This document shows positions 28,673 to 36,712 of a stretch of DNA of 64,000 nucleotides, piece after piece. The stretch covers positions 1,054,001 to 1,118,000 of the forward strand of contig OZ243107.1 in the NCBI GenBank assembly GCA_965212245.1. Direction: 5' to 3'. Source of the stretch: CAKZNE01 sp040222435. GTDB taxonomy: Bacteria > Bacteroidota > Bacteroidia > Flavobacteriales > Schleiferiaceae. Numbering within the stretch: position 1 is the stretch's first letter; every line of letters begins with the position of its first letter. The notes beneath the pieces were generated by a model. That model worked only from the letters and a program-made list of their open reading frames with translations, was not told where the DNA came from and did not search any database. Position numbers and translations under genes: made by a program.

Positions 28673-29878
28673 TTACACTTTTTCCAAAACAACAGCATAC
28701 CCCTGCCCTACTCCTATACACATGGTACACAAAGCATAACGCTTATTTTGTTCATGCAACTCAATGGCTGCCGTTTGAAGCAAGCGGGCACCACTCATGC
28801 CCAGTGGGTGACCAATGGCAATGGCCCCTCCATTGGGGTTGATACGGGGGTCATCATCAGCCAGACCCATTTTACGAACGCAAGCTAAAACCTGGGAAGC
28901 AAAAGCTTCATTCAGTTCAATGATATCCATCTCACCCATGGTAAGCCCTGCTTTCTGTAAAGCCTTTTCACTGGCATATACCGGGCCTATTCCCATAATA
29001 CGTGGCTCTACACCGGCTACGCCCATGGATACTATGCGGGCCAACGGCTTTAAGTTGTTCTTGCCGGCCCCTTCTTCTGAGGCTATTAGCAAGGCACCGG
29101 CTCCATCATTTAAACCAGAAGCATTACCCGCAGTTACGCTACCGTCTTTTTTAAAAGCGGGGCGTAACCGGGCCAAAATATCTAATTCCGTTTGGGGCTT
29201 TATAAATTCATCATTCGCAAAAAGAACAGGGTCTTTTTTACGCTGAGGGATAGTAACAGGTGCAATTTCTTTAGCCAGGCGACCTTTTTCCCTTGCCCTG
29301 GCGGCCTTCATCTGACTCTGATATGCAAAACGGTCCTGGTCTTCCCGGCTGATATCAAATAGCTCTGCCAGATTTTCAGCGGTTTCACCCATGGCATCTG
29401 TTCCATAAAGTTCAAACATTTTAGGGTTGATAAAACGCCAGCCAAAACTGGAATCGTACATTTTAGAATCGGTTCCATAAGCCCTGGAGGGCTTGCTCAT
29501 CACATACGGTCCACGGGTCATGTTTTCCACGCCTCCGGCAATAAACACATCGCCATCCCCATTACGCACCGCCCTGAAAGCGTGCGCTGCGGCACTCATT
29601 CCTGAGGCACACAAACGATTTACGGTTTCTCCGGGCACCGAAAAAGGAAGACCGGCCAGTAATAAGGCCATTCTGGATACATTGCGATTATCCTCCCCGG
29701 CCTGGTTGGCACAACCCATAATAACATCGGCAATTTGTTCCTGATCCAGTTTTGGGTGTCGCACCACCAGTTCCCTTATGACGTGTGCCGCCAGATCATC
29801 CGTTCTTACCGGGGCCAGAGTTCCCCCAAAATTACCCACGGGGGTGCGAACTCCATCAATAATATATGCTTCTTTCAT
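28673..29878 (-). CDS. paaJ: 3-oxoadipyl-CoA / 3-oxo-5,6-didehydrosuberyl-CoA thiolase
   Basis: A 401-aa thiolase of normal length. The nucleophilic Cys90 is in VNRLCASGMSAAAHA, His357 is in GHPLGMSGAR, and the second active-site Cys387 is in CIGVGQG. MYDSSFGWRFINPKM and YGTDAMGETAENLAE are typical of the PcaF/PaaJ subgroup rather than acetoacetyl-CoA thiolases. The enzyme performs the CoA-dependent beta-ketothiolase steps at the end of phenylacetate degradation, releasing acetyl-CoA and leading to succinyl-CoA. It is followed 9 bases later by the DUF1801 gene and preceded by paaI, consistent with an operon. Confidence 0.92.
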   Translation of the reverse strand: MKEAYIIDGVRTPVGNFGGTLAPVRTDDLAAHVIRELVVRHPKLDQEQIADVIMGCANQAGEDNRNVSRMALLLAGLPFSVPGETVNRLCASGMSAAAHAFRAVRNGDGDVFIAGGVENMTRGPYVMSKPSRAYGTDSKMYDSSFGWRFINPKMFELYGTDAMGETAENLAELFDISREDQDRFAYQSQMKAARAREKGRLAKEIAPVTIPQRKKDPVLFANDEFIKPQTELDILARLRPAFKKDGSVTAGNASGLNDGAGALLIASEEGAGKNNLKPLARIVSMGVAGVEPRIMGIGPVYASEKALQKAGLTMGEMDIIELNEAFASQVLACVRKMGLADDDPRINPNGGAIAIGHPLGMSGARLLQTAAIELHEQNKRYALCTMCIGVGQGYAVVLEKV

Positions 29879-29946
29879 CTTGCTGTTTTATTTGATCTGT
29901 TTTTCCCAAACTTTTGCTTTCTCATCGTGTGATCAAAACGATTGTG

Positions 29947-30354
29947 CTACCATTCTTTTTCAGTGCGAAATACGGTCCCTTTAAAAAGGCCCACTACTGT
30001 GTTTTGCTGGTTGGTTATGCGAACTTCATAAATAGCCAGCCGGGTGCTTTTGTTCAGCTCTACCGCCTCAGCTGTTAACACATCACCCACTTTTACAGGG
30101 CGGGTGTGTGATATAGAGGTTTCTATACTCACAGCCTGTACACCATAACTGTTACTGGCAAACGCCAATGCGCTATCGGCCAAAGAGTAAGTTATACCCC
30201 CGTGTGCTATTCCAAAACCATTGGTCATTTCTTCACGCACCTGCATACTCAAGCGGCAATAACCGGCTTTTTCTTCCAGGCGTTTAATGCCCAGCCAAAT
30301 GCTAAAGGCATCATTATTATACATCTGATCTATAATTTCACGGGGCTGCTTCAT
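29947..30354 (-). CDS. paaI: Hot-dog acyl-CoA thioesterase PaaI
   Basis: The ATG at 30352-30354 (MKQPREIIDQMY) gives 135 aa, the usual PaaI length, and follows the upstream stop by 4 bases; a longer frame would overlap that gene. The hot-dog signature NGFGIAHGGITYSLADSALAFASNSYG holds the catalytic Asp60 (Asp61 in the E. coli enzyme), and SISHTRPVKVGDVLTAEA completes the fold. PaaI hydrolyses hydroxyphenylacetyl-CoA and related thioesters, rescuing CoA when ring oxidation stalls. It sits 68 bases ahead of paaJ. Confidence 0.92.
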   Translation of the reverse strand: MKQPREIIDQMYNNDAFSIWLGIKRLEEKAGYCRLSMQVREEMTNGFGIAHGGITYSLADSALAFASNSYGVQAVSIETSISHTRPVKVGDVLTAEAVELNKSTRLAIYEVRITNQQNTVVGLFKGTVFRTEKEW

Positions 30355-30358
30355 CGGT

Positions 30359-30865
30359 TTATCCTTGCTCAGGTTTCTCTTCCATGGTAGCTGCAGCAGA
30401 CCGTTCAATGATAGATATTACAGTATCCAATACAATATCGAAACTCTGCCGGGCTTCTTCGTCCTCTTCTGGCAAGTCCGATTTAAAAAGGGCACGATTG
30501 CGCAGGTCTTCAAATACCAGGGGGCTATCCACAAAATCAATTACCGCCTCAGTTGTCAATGTATCTTCCTGCTCCTTCTGATCGTAACGGTCCACTTTTT
30601 CATTGATCACCTCTTCCACTATTTGATGTGGCACCATTTGAATGGGAATGCCTGCCGCTATAAAGGAATTGATCAAAATTACGGCAGAGTCTACCAGGGC
30701 AGCATGTTCACTATCGCTAAAGTCATCAGCCAGGTTGGTGATAAAGCCCATTAATACCGGCTGGTCATCCAGTATCTGAACTACCATTTGCCCTTGCTCT
30801 TTTGCACTCATAGCTTCATAGTCCGCTATGGTTTCTGCTACAAAATCCTTCTTGGGTCGTGTCAT
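30359..30865 (-). CDS. Conserved acidic cytoplasmic protein, function unknown
   Basis: A 168-aa, mostly helical, strongly acidic protein without signal peptide or membrane segment. Recognisable stretches are DQPVLMGFITNLADDFSD and LVDSAVILINSFIAAGIPIQMV in the middle and a Glu/Asp-rich SDLPEEDEEARQSF toward the C-terminus. I do not recognise a named domain. It ends 4 bases before paaI and starts 35 bases after the ABC ATPase gene, but a good TTG-N20-TACCTTTG promoter lies directly before its start. It may therefore head the paaI-paaJ-paaY transcript. Confidence 0.7.
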   Translation of the reverse strand: MTRPKKDFVAETIADYEAMSAKEQGQMVVQILDDQPVLMGFITNLADDFSDSEHAALVDSAVILINSFIAAGIPIQMVPHQIVEEVINEKVDRYDQKEQEDTLTTEAVIDFVDSPLVFEDLRNRALFKSDLPEEDEEARQSFDIVLDTVISIIERSAAATMEEKPEQG

Positions 30866-30869
30866 TCCG

Positions 30870-30900
30870 CAAAGGTAGGTATTCCGAAGAGTCAGCCCAA
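30870..30900 (-). promoter_or_regulatory. Promoter before the acidic protein/paaI/paaJ/paaY genes
   Basis: Minus-strand TTG (30898-30900) is followed after 20 bases by TACCTTTG (30870-30877), a full match to the Bacteroidota consensus and spacing. The start codon at 30863-30865 is only 4 bases beyond the -7 box, so the transcript would be leaderless or start inside the annotated codon. Confidence 0.5.
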
Positions 30901-31641
30901 TCAGGAGCTTACTTCAGCATTTTCTGAAGGTCTTACTTTTTGCACAAAAAAATCTTCCAGCTCACGCAGCGTTTCGGATGTGGTATGTATATCTTTTACC
31001 ACTTTTCCATGATCGAGAATAACTATTCTTTGGCAAAATTCGGTGACGTGCCCCAGGTCATGGCTGGAAATAAGCATGGTAATATCCGTTTCTTGGTCCA
31101 GCTTTTTAAGCTGGTCCCGCAACTGGTATTGTGTGGACGGGTCCAGGTTAGCAAAGGGTTCATCCAGCACCAGTACACCCGGATTACCTAATAAGGCTCC
31201 CACAATGCCTACTTTTTTTTGATTCCCTTTGGAAAGGTCTCGTATGTACTTTTTGCGACCCCGGATCTCACCCTTAAAAAAGTCGTCATACTTCTGTAAT
31301 TCCTTTGAAACTTCAGACTGTTCAAGGCCATGCAGTTTACCTATGAAATTGAAATATTCATCCGGTGTGAGGTAATCAATCAAAAACCCTTCATCCAGGA
31401 AGCTTCCGGTAAAGTTTTTCCACTCTTCACTTTTGTGCACCTGTACACCCTTAATTATTATTTCTCCCGAGTCCGGTTCAATTAAATCAAGTATACAGCG
31501 ATATAGGGTGGTTTTTCCGGCACCATTATTACCTACCAGGCCAAAGGACTGGCCGGTATTTAACTCAAGATTGGGAATATCCAACACCGTTTCAGATCCA
31601 TATTTTTTGGTGATATTTTGTATGCTGATAATGCCTGACAT
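30901..31641 (-). CDS. ABC transporter ATP-binding protein
   Basis: A 246-aa ATPase with Walker A GNNGAGKTT (37-45), the Q-loop region, signature LSKGNQKKVG, Walker B VLVLDEPFANLDP and switch histidine in LISSHDLGH. It matches the CcmA/NatA-like subfamily that energises ABC-2 exporters. The permease gene lies upstream on the same strand, separated by 141 bases. Together they form an export system of unknown substrate embedded in the paa region. A direct link to phenylacetate is not shown by the sequence. Confidence 0.93.
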   Translation of the reverse strand: MSGIISIQNITKKYGSETVLDIPNLELNTGQSFGLVGNNGAGKTTLYRCILDLIEPDSGEIIIKGVQVHKSEEWKNFTGSFLDEGFLIDYLTPDEYFNFIGKLHGLEQSEVSKELQKYDDFFKGEIRGRKKYIRDLSKGNQKKVGIVGALLGNPGVLVLDEPFANLDPSTQYQLRDQLKKLDQETDITMLISSHDLGHVTEFCQRIVILDHGKVVKDIHTTSETLRELEDFFVQKVRPSENAEVSS

Positions 31642-31782
31642 GGAATAGCTTTTTAATTAAGATTAAATTTATAAACGTGTCGTGTACCTATGGCACAACC
31701 CGTTTTATCATCAATTCCATCAAATTGCTGCGCCCTGCTTTGGTCAAGGGCTGAAAACAGATGTTTGATGATTGTATTTGAA

Positions 31783-33255
31783 TTATGCCTCACGAAAACC
31801 TTTGGCATTGCGATATTTCTTTTCTTTAAAATTTTCAATAATTACGGCAAACCATTGCTTGTGAAACAGCAGGCTTACAAGGCCCGCTGCAGCCAATGCC
31901 ATTACACCCCAATAGGGCTTTCCGAATGCGTTAAAGGAGGCCCATATCAAAACCGGCATTACCATTAGTGGTAAAATAATCAGGAATTGTACAGCACTGG
32001 TGCCCTGGTAATTAAAGGCCGAACCGCGGGTGAGGTCAATACGCTTGCGTTGGTACGTGGATGCATACAGTAGCACAAAGGTGTTTACACCTATATTATA
32101 CAGAAAACAGGCCGTATTAATATATAATGCCTTCATTCCAAAATACACATAGCCGGTGGATAGAATATAGGTGATTACAGCACTACTTGCCAAAAGCCAG
32201 AATTTGGCCCGGAAAAATGCTTCCATAGGATAGGCCCGGGTAAGTATTCCGTCAAAATAGGCGCTCTCCCACCCCACCATAAACTGACCGTAATTGATCA
32301 TGAAGATACCGGTCATAAAGATCCCTACAAAAATGAATATGAGAAAACTGTCCTCGTATTGTGGTTCTCCATAAAAGATCAACCCATACAAACTGAATAA
32401 TAGGGTTATAAAAAGTATACTCTTCGTTCTTTTATTACGGATGATCAGTTTTAATTCATTGCTGATCATAGTGCCCACAGCTCCTTTAGACTCAAGGAAG
32501 TTGAACTCCTGAGTGCTGGCCTCTTTAGAGTGAGCAGTCCATTTGTCAATATAACTTTGTGCCTTAAGAAAACGAAAGTTCAACAGATATACCAGTGCCA
32601 CTAAAATACCGGGCACAGCTATGAACCAGCCTGCTCCCATAGGCCTGAATATAGCAAAAGACCAACTGGAAAGACTAAACCAACCCAGTATATCCCCCAC
32701 AAAAATTAAGGCTACAAATACCGCAAAAGCTATAAATATAATTTGTTTAAGAGCAATTACTCTTTTGAGGTAAATAGCCAGGTAATGATTGAGCTTTACC
32801 AGTCCTAACATAGCTATAAGCCAAAAGGCAGCGCCCGCTACACCTAGCTCCGGCAGTGCACCTCTGAAGGTAAAGGGTATTACAAAAAACAGAGGTAAGA
32901 GGTTAAAGAAATTAAAAATGCTGGTGCCCAGCAAAAAATGTATCACTGTACTTTTACGCACAGGTTGTAGCAGGTAATGTCTTACGCTCAGCATATTCAG
33001 GTCTTGCACAAAAAAGCGGATAGCTACATCCGCCAGAAGGTAATACAGCAGATATTCGGAAAATACTTTGGTTACAGATTCCGCTCCGGGCTTAAGCTCC
33101 ATAATGATCTCCGGAAGAGCAAAGCCCAGGAAAAGGAAAGAAAGGCCAAAGTAAAGGATCAGAAAACCCACCAGGATTTTTACACCCCAGCCCTGGCTGA
33201 AATATCTGGAGCGTACCGTTTTCTTCCATTGTTGACTGAGTAATAGCGTGTACAT
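31783..33255 (-). CDS. ABC-2 type permease (DUF5687-like)
   Basis: A 490-aa integral membrane protein with about ten hydrophobic helices, for example GVKILVGFLILYFGLSFLFL and IIFIAFAVFVALIFVGDIL. The N-terminus (LLSQQWKKTVRSRYF) and the central soluble loop (ISNELKLIIRNKRTKS) are typical of the DUF5687 permeases found with ABC ATPases in Bacteroidota. It is transcribed toward the ATPase gene at 30901-31641 and should form the membrane part of that exporter. The substrate is unknown. Confidence 0.88.
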   Translation of the reverse strand: MYTLLLSQQWKKTVRSRYFSQGWGVKILVGFLILYFGLSFLFLGFALPEIIMELKPGAESVTKVFSEYLLYYLLADVAIRFFVQDLNMLSVRHYLLQPVRKSTVIHFLLGTSIFNFFNLLPLFFVIPFTFRGALPELGVAGAAFWLIAMLGLVKLNHYLAIYLKRVIALKQIIFIAFAVFVALIFVGDILGWFSLSSWSFAIFRPMGAGWFIAVPGILVALVYLLNFRFLKAQSYIDKWTAHSKEASTQEFNFLESKGAVGTMISNELKLIIRNKRTKSILFITLLFSLYGLIFYGEPQYEDSFLIFIFVGIFMTGIFMINYGQFMVGWESAYFDGILTRAYPMEAFFRAKFWLLASSAVITYILSTGYVYFGMKALYINTACFLYNIGVNTFVLLYASTYQRKRIDLTRGSAFNYQGTSAVQFLIILPLMVMPVLIWASFNAFGKPYWGVMALAAAGLVSLLFHKQWFAVIIENFKEKKYRNAKGFREA

Positions 33256-33523
33256 GGCAATTTGAGTTTAAGCAGGCCTAAAGTAACGAGTAGTATTTGA
33301 ATTTTTAAAAATACACTTCTTCCCGTTAAAGTTGGTTTTCAAGCAGGGACCAGCCCTCGAAAAAATTTATACGGTTTCTCAACTGAAAGAATTTTTTAAG
33401 TTCACGTACACAAGGGTTTTTCCGGTAAAAAACTTTTCGCAACTTAATTTATTGCTGTTGTGGTATTTTGCTATCCGGGCTTGGCTATCTTCTGTTAACA
33501 AGCTTTCCTGATACGGAAAATCA

Positions 33524-34561
33524 TTAAGACTTTATGAAAGCCTGCAACACTTCGATGAGAATCTCATTCATATCCATATTCAGGCCGTTCAGACACAGCG
33601 CGAAAGACAGGTCTTCTTCAGGAAAATAAACGGAAATACTTTGGAAAGCATTGATGGAGCCCGAATGACCATAACATAAGGCTGACCCAAAGGGATAACG
33701 GAAAATACCCAGACCCATGTTTCCTTGCAATGAGAGCATTTGATCGAGGTAATGTTGGGAAAAGAATTTTAGCCCAAACAACGCTTCCATAAACCGGCAC
33801 AGATCTGATGGCGAAGAAACCATCGCCCCGGCTCCCATCAGGGTATTGGCATACACTTGTGTATTCTTTTTCCAGCCTCTTTTATAGTAATACGAGAAGG
33901 CTTCTCCCTTTTCAATGTTTATCGCTCCTCCCACATAGGCGTTTTCCAGGTTTAAAGGTTCTATAATCCGTTTATCTACAATTGAGGAAAAATCAAGGCT
34001 ATCCAGGTTCTCGGCAATTAAACTCAAAACCACATAATTGGCATTGTTATACTCTGTACGGCTCCCTGGTTTAAAGTCCGTTTCCGCCTGACTGAAGATA
34101 GCTAGTATGTCTTCCCGGTTTTGGGGGTCCGCATGGCGATATTTTTCAGACCCGTCTTTAGCAAAATTATGGATGCCACTCTGATGCCGCAGCAAATGCT
34201 CAATGGTTATCCTGCCGGCATTGGGCCATCCGGGGAAAAAGCGTGAGAGGCTATCTGATAGTTTCAGTTTTTTTTCTTCGGCCAGTTGCAGAATAATAAC
34301 AGCTGTAAAGGTTTTTGAAACTGAGCCCACCCGATAGCGTGTAAGCGTATCCGGCTTTATCTTAGGATTAAGCGAGGAATACCCAAACGCTTTTTGATAT
34401 AGTACAGACCCTTTTTTACGAACGCAAACGCTGCCCATGGCCTTGTTCTTAGCTTCCAGGCTGCGGAGATACCCATCCGGTTTTCCTGAAATACCCTGCG
34501 CACCCGCCTTTATACCAATCACATAAAGTGAAACAAGGAATACGACTTTTAAGGCTTGCAT
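33524..34561 (-). CDS. Exported serine hydrolase of the beta-lactamase (class C) family
   Basis: A 345-aa protein with a signal peptide (KVVFLVSLYVIGIKAGAQ). The SxxK nucleophile motif is Ser80-Val-Ser-Lys83 in VGSVSKTFTAV, the YxN motif is Tyr171-Asn-Asn173, and the KTG position is replaced by HSG in GHSGSINAF, as in esterase/peptidase-type members. It likely acts in the periplasm as an esterase or D-amino-acid peptidase rather than a true beta-lactamase. It follows paaH by 14 bases, so it is probably read from the same transcript, although no role in phenylacetate breakdown is evident. Confidence 0.9.
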   Translation of the reverse strand: MQALKVVFLVSLYVIGIKAGAQGISGKPDGYLRSLEAKNKAMGSVCVRKKGSVLYQKAFGYSSLNPKIKPDTLTRYRVGSVSKTFTAVIILQLAEEKKLKLSDSLSRFFPGWPNAGRITIEHLLRHQSGIHNFAKDGSEKYRHADPQNREDILAIFSQAETDFKPGSRTEYNNANYVVLSLIAENLDSLDFSSIVDKRIIEPLNLENAYVGGAINIEKGEAFSYYYKRGWKKNTQVYANTLMGAGAMVSSPSDLCRFMEALFGLKFFSQHYLDQMLSLQGNMGLGIFRYPFGSALCYGHSGSINAFQSISVYFPEEDLSFALCLNGLNMDMNEILIEVLQAFIKS

Positions 34562-34575
34562 AAGAATATGGCCTA

Positions 34576-35733
34576 TTACTGGTAAAAGCTTGTTTTTTCG
34601 CGAGCCATTTTCCGCAACAAAGGACTACAGCGATAGCGGTCTTCCAGGTACTCACTATGGAGTCGGTCCAGGGTATTCACACAATGCTCAATGCCTTTTT
34701 CATCAGCCCATTTTAAAAGTCCTTTAGGATAATTCACACCTTTGGTCATGGCCAGGTCAATATCCTCACGCGAGGCAATATTCAGGTATAAAGCATCAGC
34801 GGCTTCATTGATCAACATAATCAAAATGCGCCATACTATATTTTCACCGAGTTTCTGATCCTTTAAGGGTTGAGCCTGCTCAGCACCTTCCTGGTAATCA
34901 TAAAAACCACGTCCGCTCTTACGGCCCAGCCATCCGGCTTCCACTAATCTTTTCTGTGTAAAATTGGGACGGTAGCGCGGATCGTAATAAAAAGCTTCAA
35001 ATACGCTGGATGATACGGCATAATTCACATCATGACCTATAAAGTCCATAAGCGTAAAGGGGCCCATTCTGAAACCGCCTAACTCCGTCATGGCCCAGTC
35101 AATAGTTGCAATATCTGCAAAACCTTCTTCGTATATACGCACGGCTTCTCCGTAAAAAGGCCGGGCTACCCGGTTTACAATAAAGCCGGGTGTGTCTTTA
35201 GCCAGCACCGTTTGCTTTCCCCAGGAGTCTATAATCTCTCTGGCTTTAACTGCCACTTCTGAGTGGGTTTGCACGGCTGGAATAATTTCCACCAACGGCA
35301 TCAGGGGTGCAGGGTTAAAGAAATGGATGCCAATGACCCGTTCCGCCTTTTGAAGAGCGGACCCTATAGACGCAATGGAGAGTGAAGATGTATTGGAGGC
35401 CAGAATGGTGTGTTCATCACAAAGCGTTTCTATTTGAGCAAACACTTTTTTCTTAATACCAATATCTTCTATAATGGCTTCTATTACCAGGTCGCTACCG
35501 CTAATAGATTCCATTTGCGTAGTATAGGTGATCCGGTTTAGGATCTGTTGATCCTCTCCTTTTTCCAGTCGTCCCTTTTCCACCAGGCGGGCGAGTATTT
35601 TTTGATGCCCTTCTTTTGCTTTTTCCACTGCTTGGGCAGAAGTATCTACCAACACGGTTTCATTCCCGTTCTGGGCGGCTATCTGCGCTATTCCTGACCC
35701 CATGGAGCCGGAACCTATAATGGATACTTTCAT
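34576..35733 (-). CDS. paaH: 3-hydroxyacyl-CoA dehydrogenase PaaH
   Basis: A 385-aa NAD-dependent dehydrogenase. The Rossmann motif GSGSMGSGIAQ is at residues 7-17. VIGIHFFNPAPLMPLVEII carries the catalytic His-Glu pair, DTPGFIVNRVARPF follows, and the C-terminal helical domain has GRKSGRGFYDY. A second 3HCDH C-terminal repeat (residues about 290-385) agrees with PaaH-type rather than fused FadB proteins. It oxidises 3-hydroxyadipyl-CoA to 3-oxoadipyl-CoA, the substrate of PaaJ. It starts 1 base after the paaG stop codon, showing tight coupling. Confidence 0.92.
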   Translation of the reverse strand: MKVSIIGSGSMGSGIAQIAAQNGNETVLVDTSAQAVEKAKEGHQKILARLVEKGRLEKGEDQQILNRITYTTQMESISGSDLVIEAIIEDIGIKKKVFAQIETLCDEHTILASNTSSLSIASIGSALQKAERVIGIHFFNPAPLMPLVEIIPAVQTHSEVAVKAREIIDSWGKQTVLAKDTPGFIVNRVARPFYGEAVRIYEEGFADIATIDWAMTELGGFRMGPFTLMDFIGHDVNYAVSSSVFEAFYYDPRYRPNFTQKRLVEAGWLGRKSGRGFYDYQEGAEQAQPLKDQKLGENIVWRILIMLINEAADALYLNIASREDIDLAMTKGVNYPKGLLKWADEKGIEHCVNTLDRLHSEYLEDRYRCSPLLRKMAREKTSFYQ

Positions 35734-35734
35734 G

Positions 35735-36514
35735 CTACTTTCCTTTAAACTCTGGTTTTCTTTTAGCTAAAAATGCCTTCACACCCTCCTCATAGTCATA
35801 GGATTTGCCGGCCATACTTTGAAAGTGATCTTCTTCCGTCAGCTGTTTATCCAAAGTGTTTAGTGCGCTTTTATTAAGCAACTGCTTGGTATAGGCCAGG
35901 GCTTTGGTAGGCATAGTGCTTAGCTTTTGCGCCAGCTTCATGCTCTCTTCGGCAAAACTTTCATCGTCAAAAACCTTATAGATCATTCCTATGCGTTCTG
36001 CTTCCTCTGCAGAAATATTATCTCCCAGCATCATAAGTGCTGAAGCCTTTTGATACCCTATGAGCCTTGGCAGAGTGTAAGTGCCTCCGCTATCAGGAAT
36101 AAGCCCTATCTTGGAAAAAGCTTGTATAAAGGATGATGAATGGGTGGCCACTACCACATCTGCGGCCAGCGCAATATTGGCCCCTGCCCCTGCCGCTACA
36201 CCATTTACTGCGGCTACTACCGGTTTCTCAAGTTCACGCAATTGCCTTATGATCGGATTGTAATGCTCACTCACTATTTTGGTGAGCTCGGGGCCTTCAG
36301 GATCAATCGCTTCCTGCAAGTCTTGTCCGGCACAAAAAGCTCTTCCGCTTCCGGTAATATATACACAGCGTATCTCCGTATCATCTTCTGCTTGTTGCAG
36401 TTGTTGTTGCAAGGCTAAAGCCATTTCGCGTACAAAGCTGTTATATTTTTCAGGACGATTCAGGGTAAGTTTCAAAACCATCCCTATGCGTTCGGTTTTA
36501 ATAAAGTCTGACAT
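35735..36514 (-). CDS. paaG: Enoyl-CoA hydratase/isomerase PaaG
   Basis: I start it at the ATG 36512-36514 (MSDFIKTERIGMVLKL, 259 aa); a TTG seven codons upstream overlaps a likely -7 box. The crotonase fold shows NRPEKYNSF, FCAGQDLQEA, the oxyanion-hole stretch AAVNGVAAGAGANIALAAD and FIQAFSKIGLIPDSGGTYTLPRL with the catalytic Asp. The C-terminal segment YEEGVKAFLAKRKPEFKGK is typical. PaaG isomerises the ring-1,2-epoxide of phenylacetyl-CoA to the oxepin and later acts as an enoyl-CoA isomerase. The crotonase family also includes PaaF; size, context and the Asp support PaaG. Confidence 0.87.
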   Translation of the reverse strand: MSDFIKTERIGMVLKLTLNRPEKYNSFVREMALALQQQLQQAEDDTEIRCVYITGSGRAFCAGQDLQEAIDPEGPELTKIVSEHYNPIIRQLRELEKPVVAAVNGVAAGAGANIALAADVVVATHSSSFIQAFSKIGLIPDSGGTYTLPRLIGYQKASALMMLGDNISAEEAERIGMIYKVFDDESFAEESMKLAQKLSTMPTKALAYTKQLLNKSALNTLDKQLTEEDHFQSMAGKSYDYEEGVKAFLAKRKPEFKGK

Positions 36515-36532
36515 GAAAATTGGGTTTTGCTT

Positions 36533-36540
36533 CAAAAGTA
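36533..36540 (-). promoter_or_regulatory. Candidate -7 box (TACTTTTG) upstream of paaG
   Basis: Minus-strand TACTTTTG matches TAnnTTTG 19 bases before the chosen paaG ATG, so transcription would begin after the alternative TTG codon. No clear -33 element is visible. Confidence 0.4.
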
Positions 36541-36712
36541 AGCATGTTGATCGGTACGAATTAATGAACGGCTATAAGATTTCCAAAATCACCTGGGTTA
36601 TTTCTTTATGCTAAATTACCCAAGTGGCTGCTGTGCCTGACGCTTTTAACCTTCAGGGCGAAGCGGTTTCTTCTACCCGGGATTTTCCAATGTATTGTAT
36701 GATCAACCGGAA

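Noticed and set aside
36515..36535. TTG start seven codons upstream of paaG
   Set aside because: It falls inside the candidate -7 box TACTTTTG; the downstream ATG is normal for the family.
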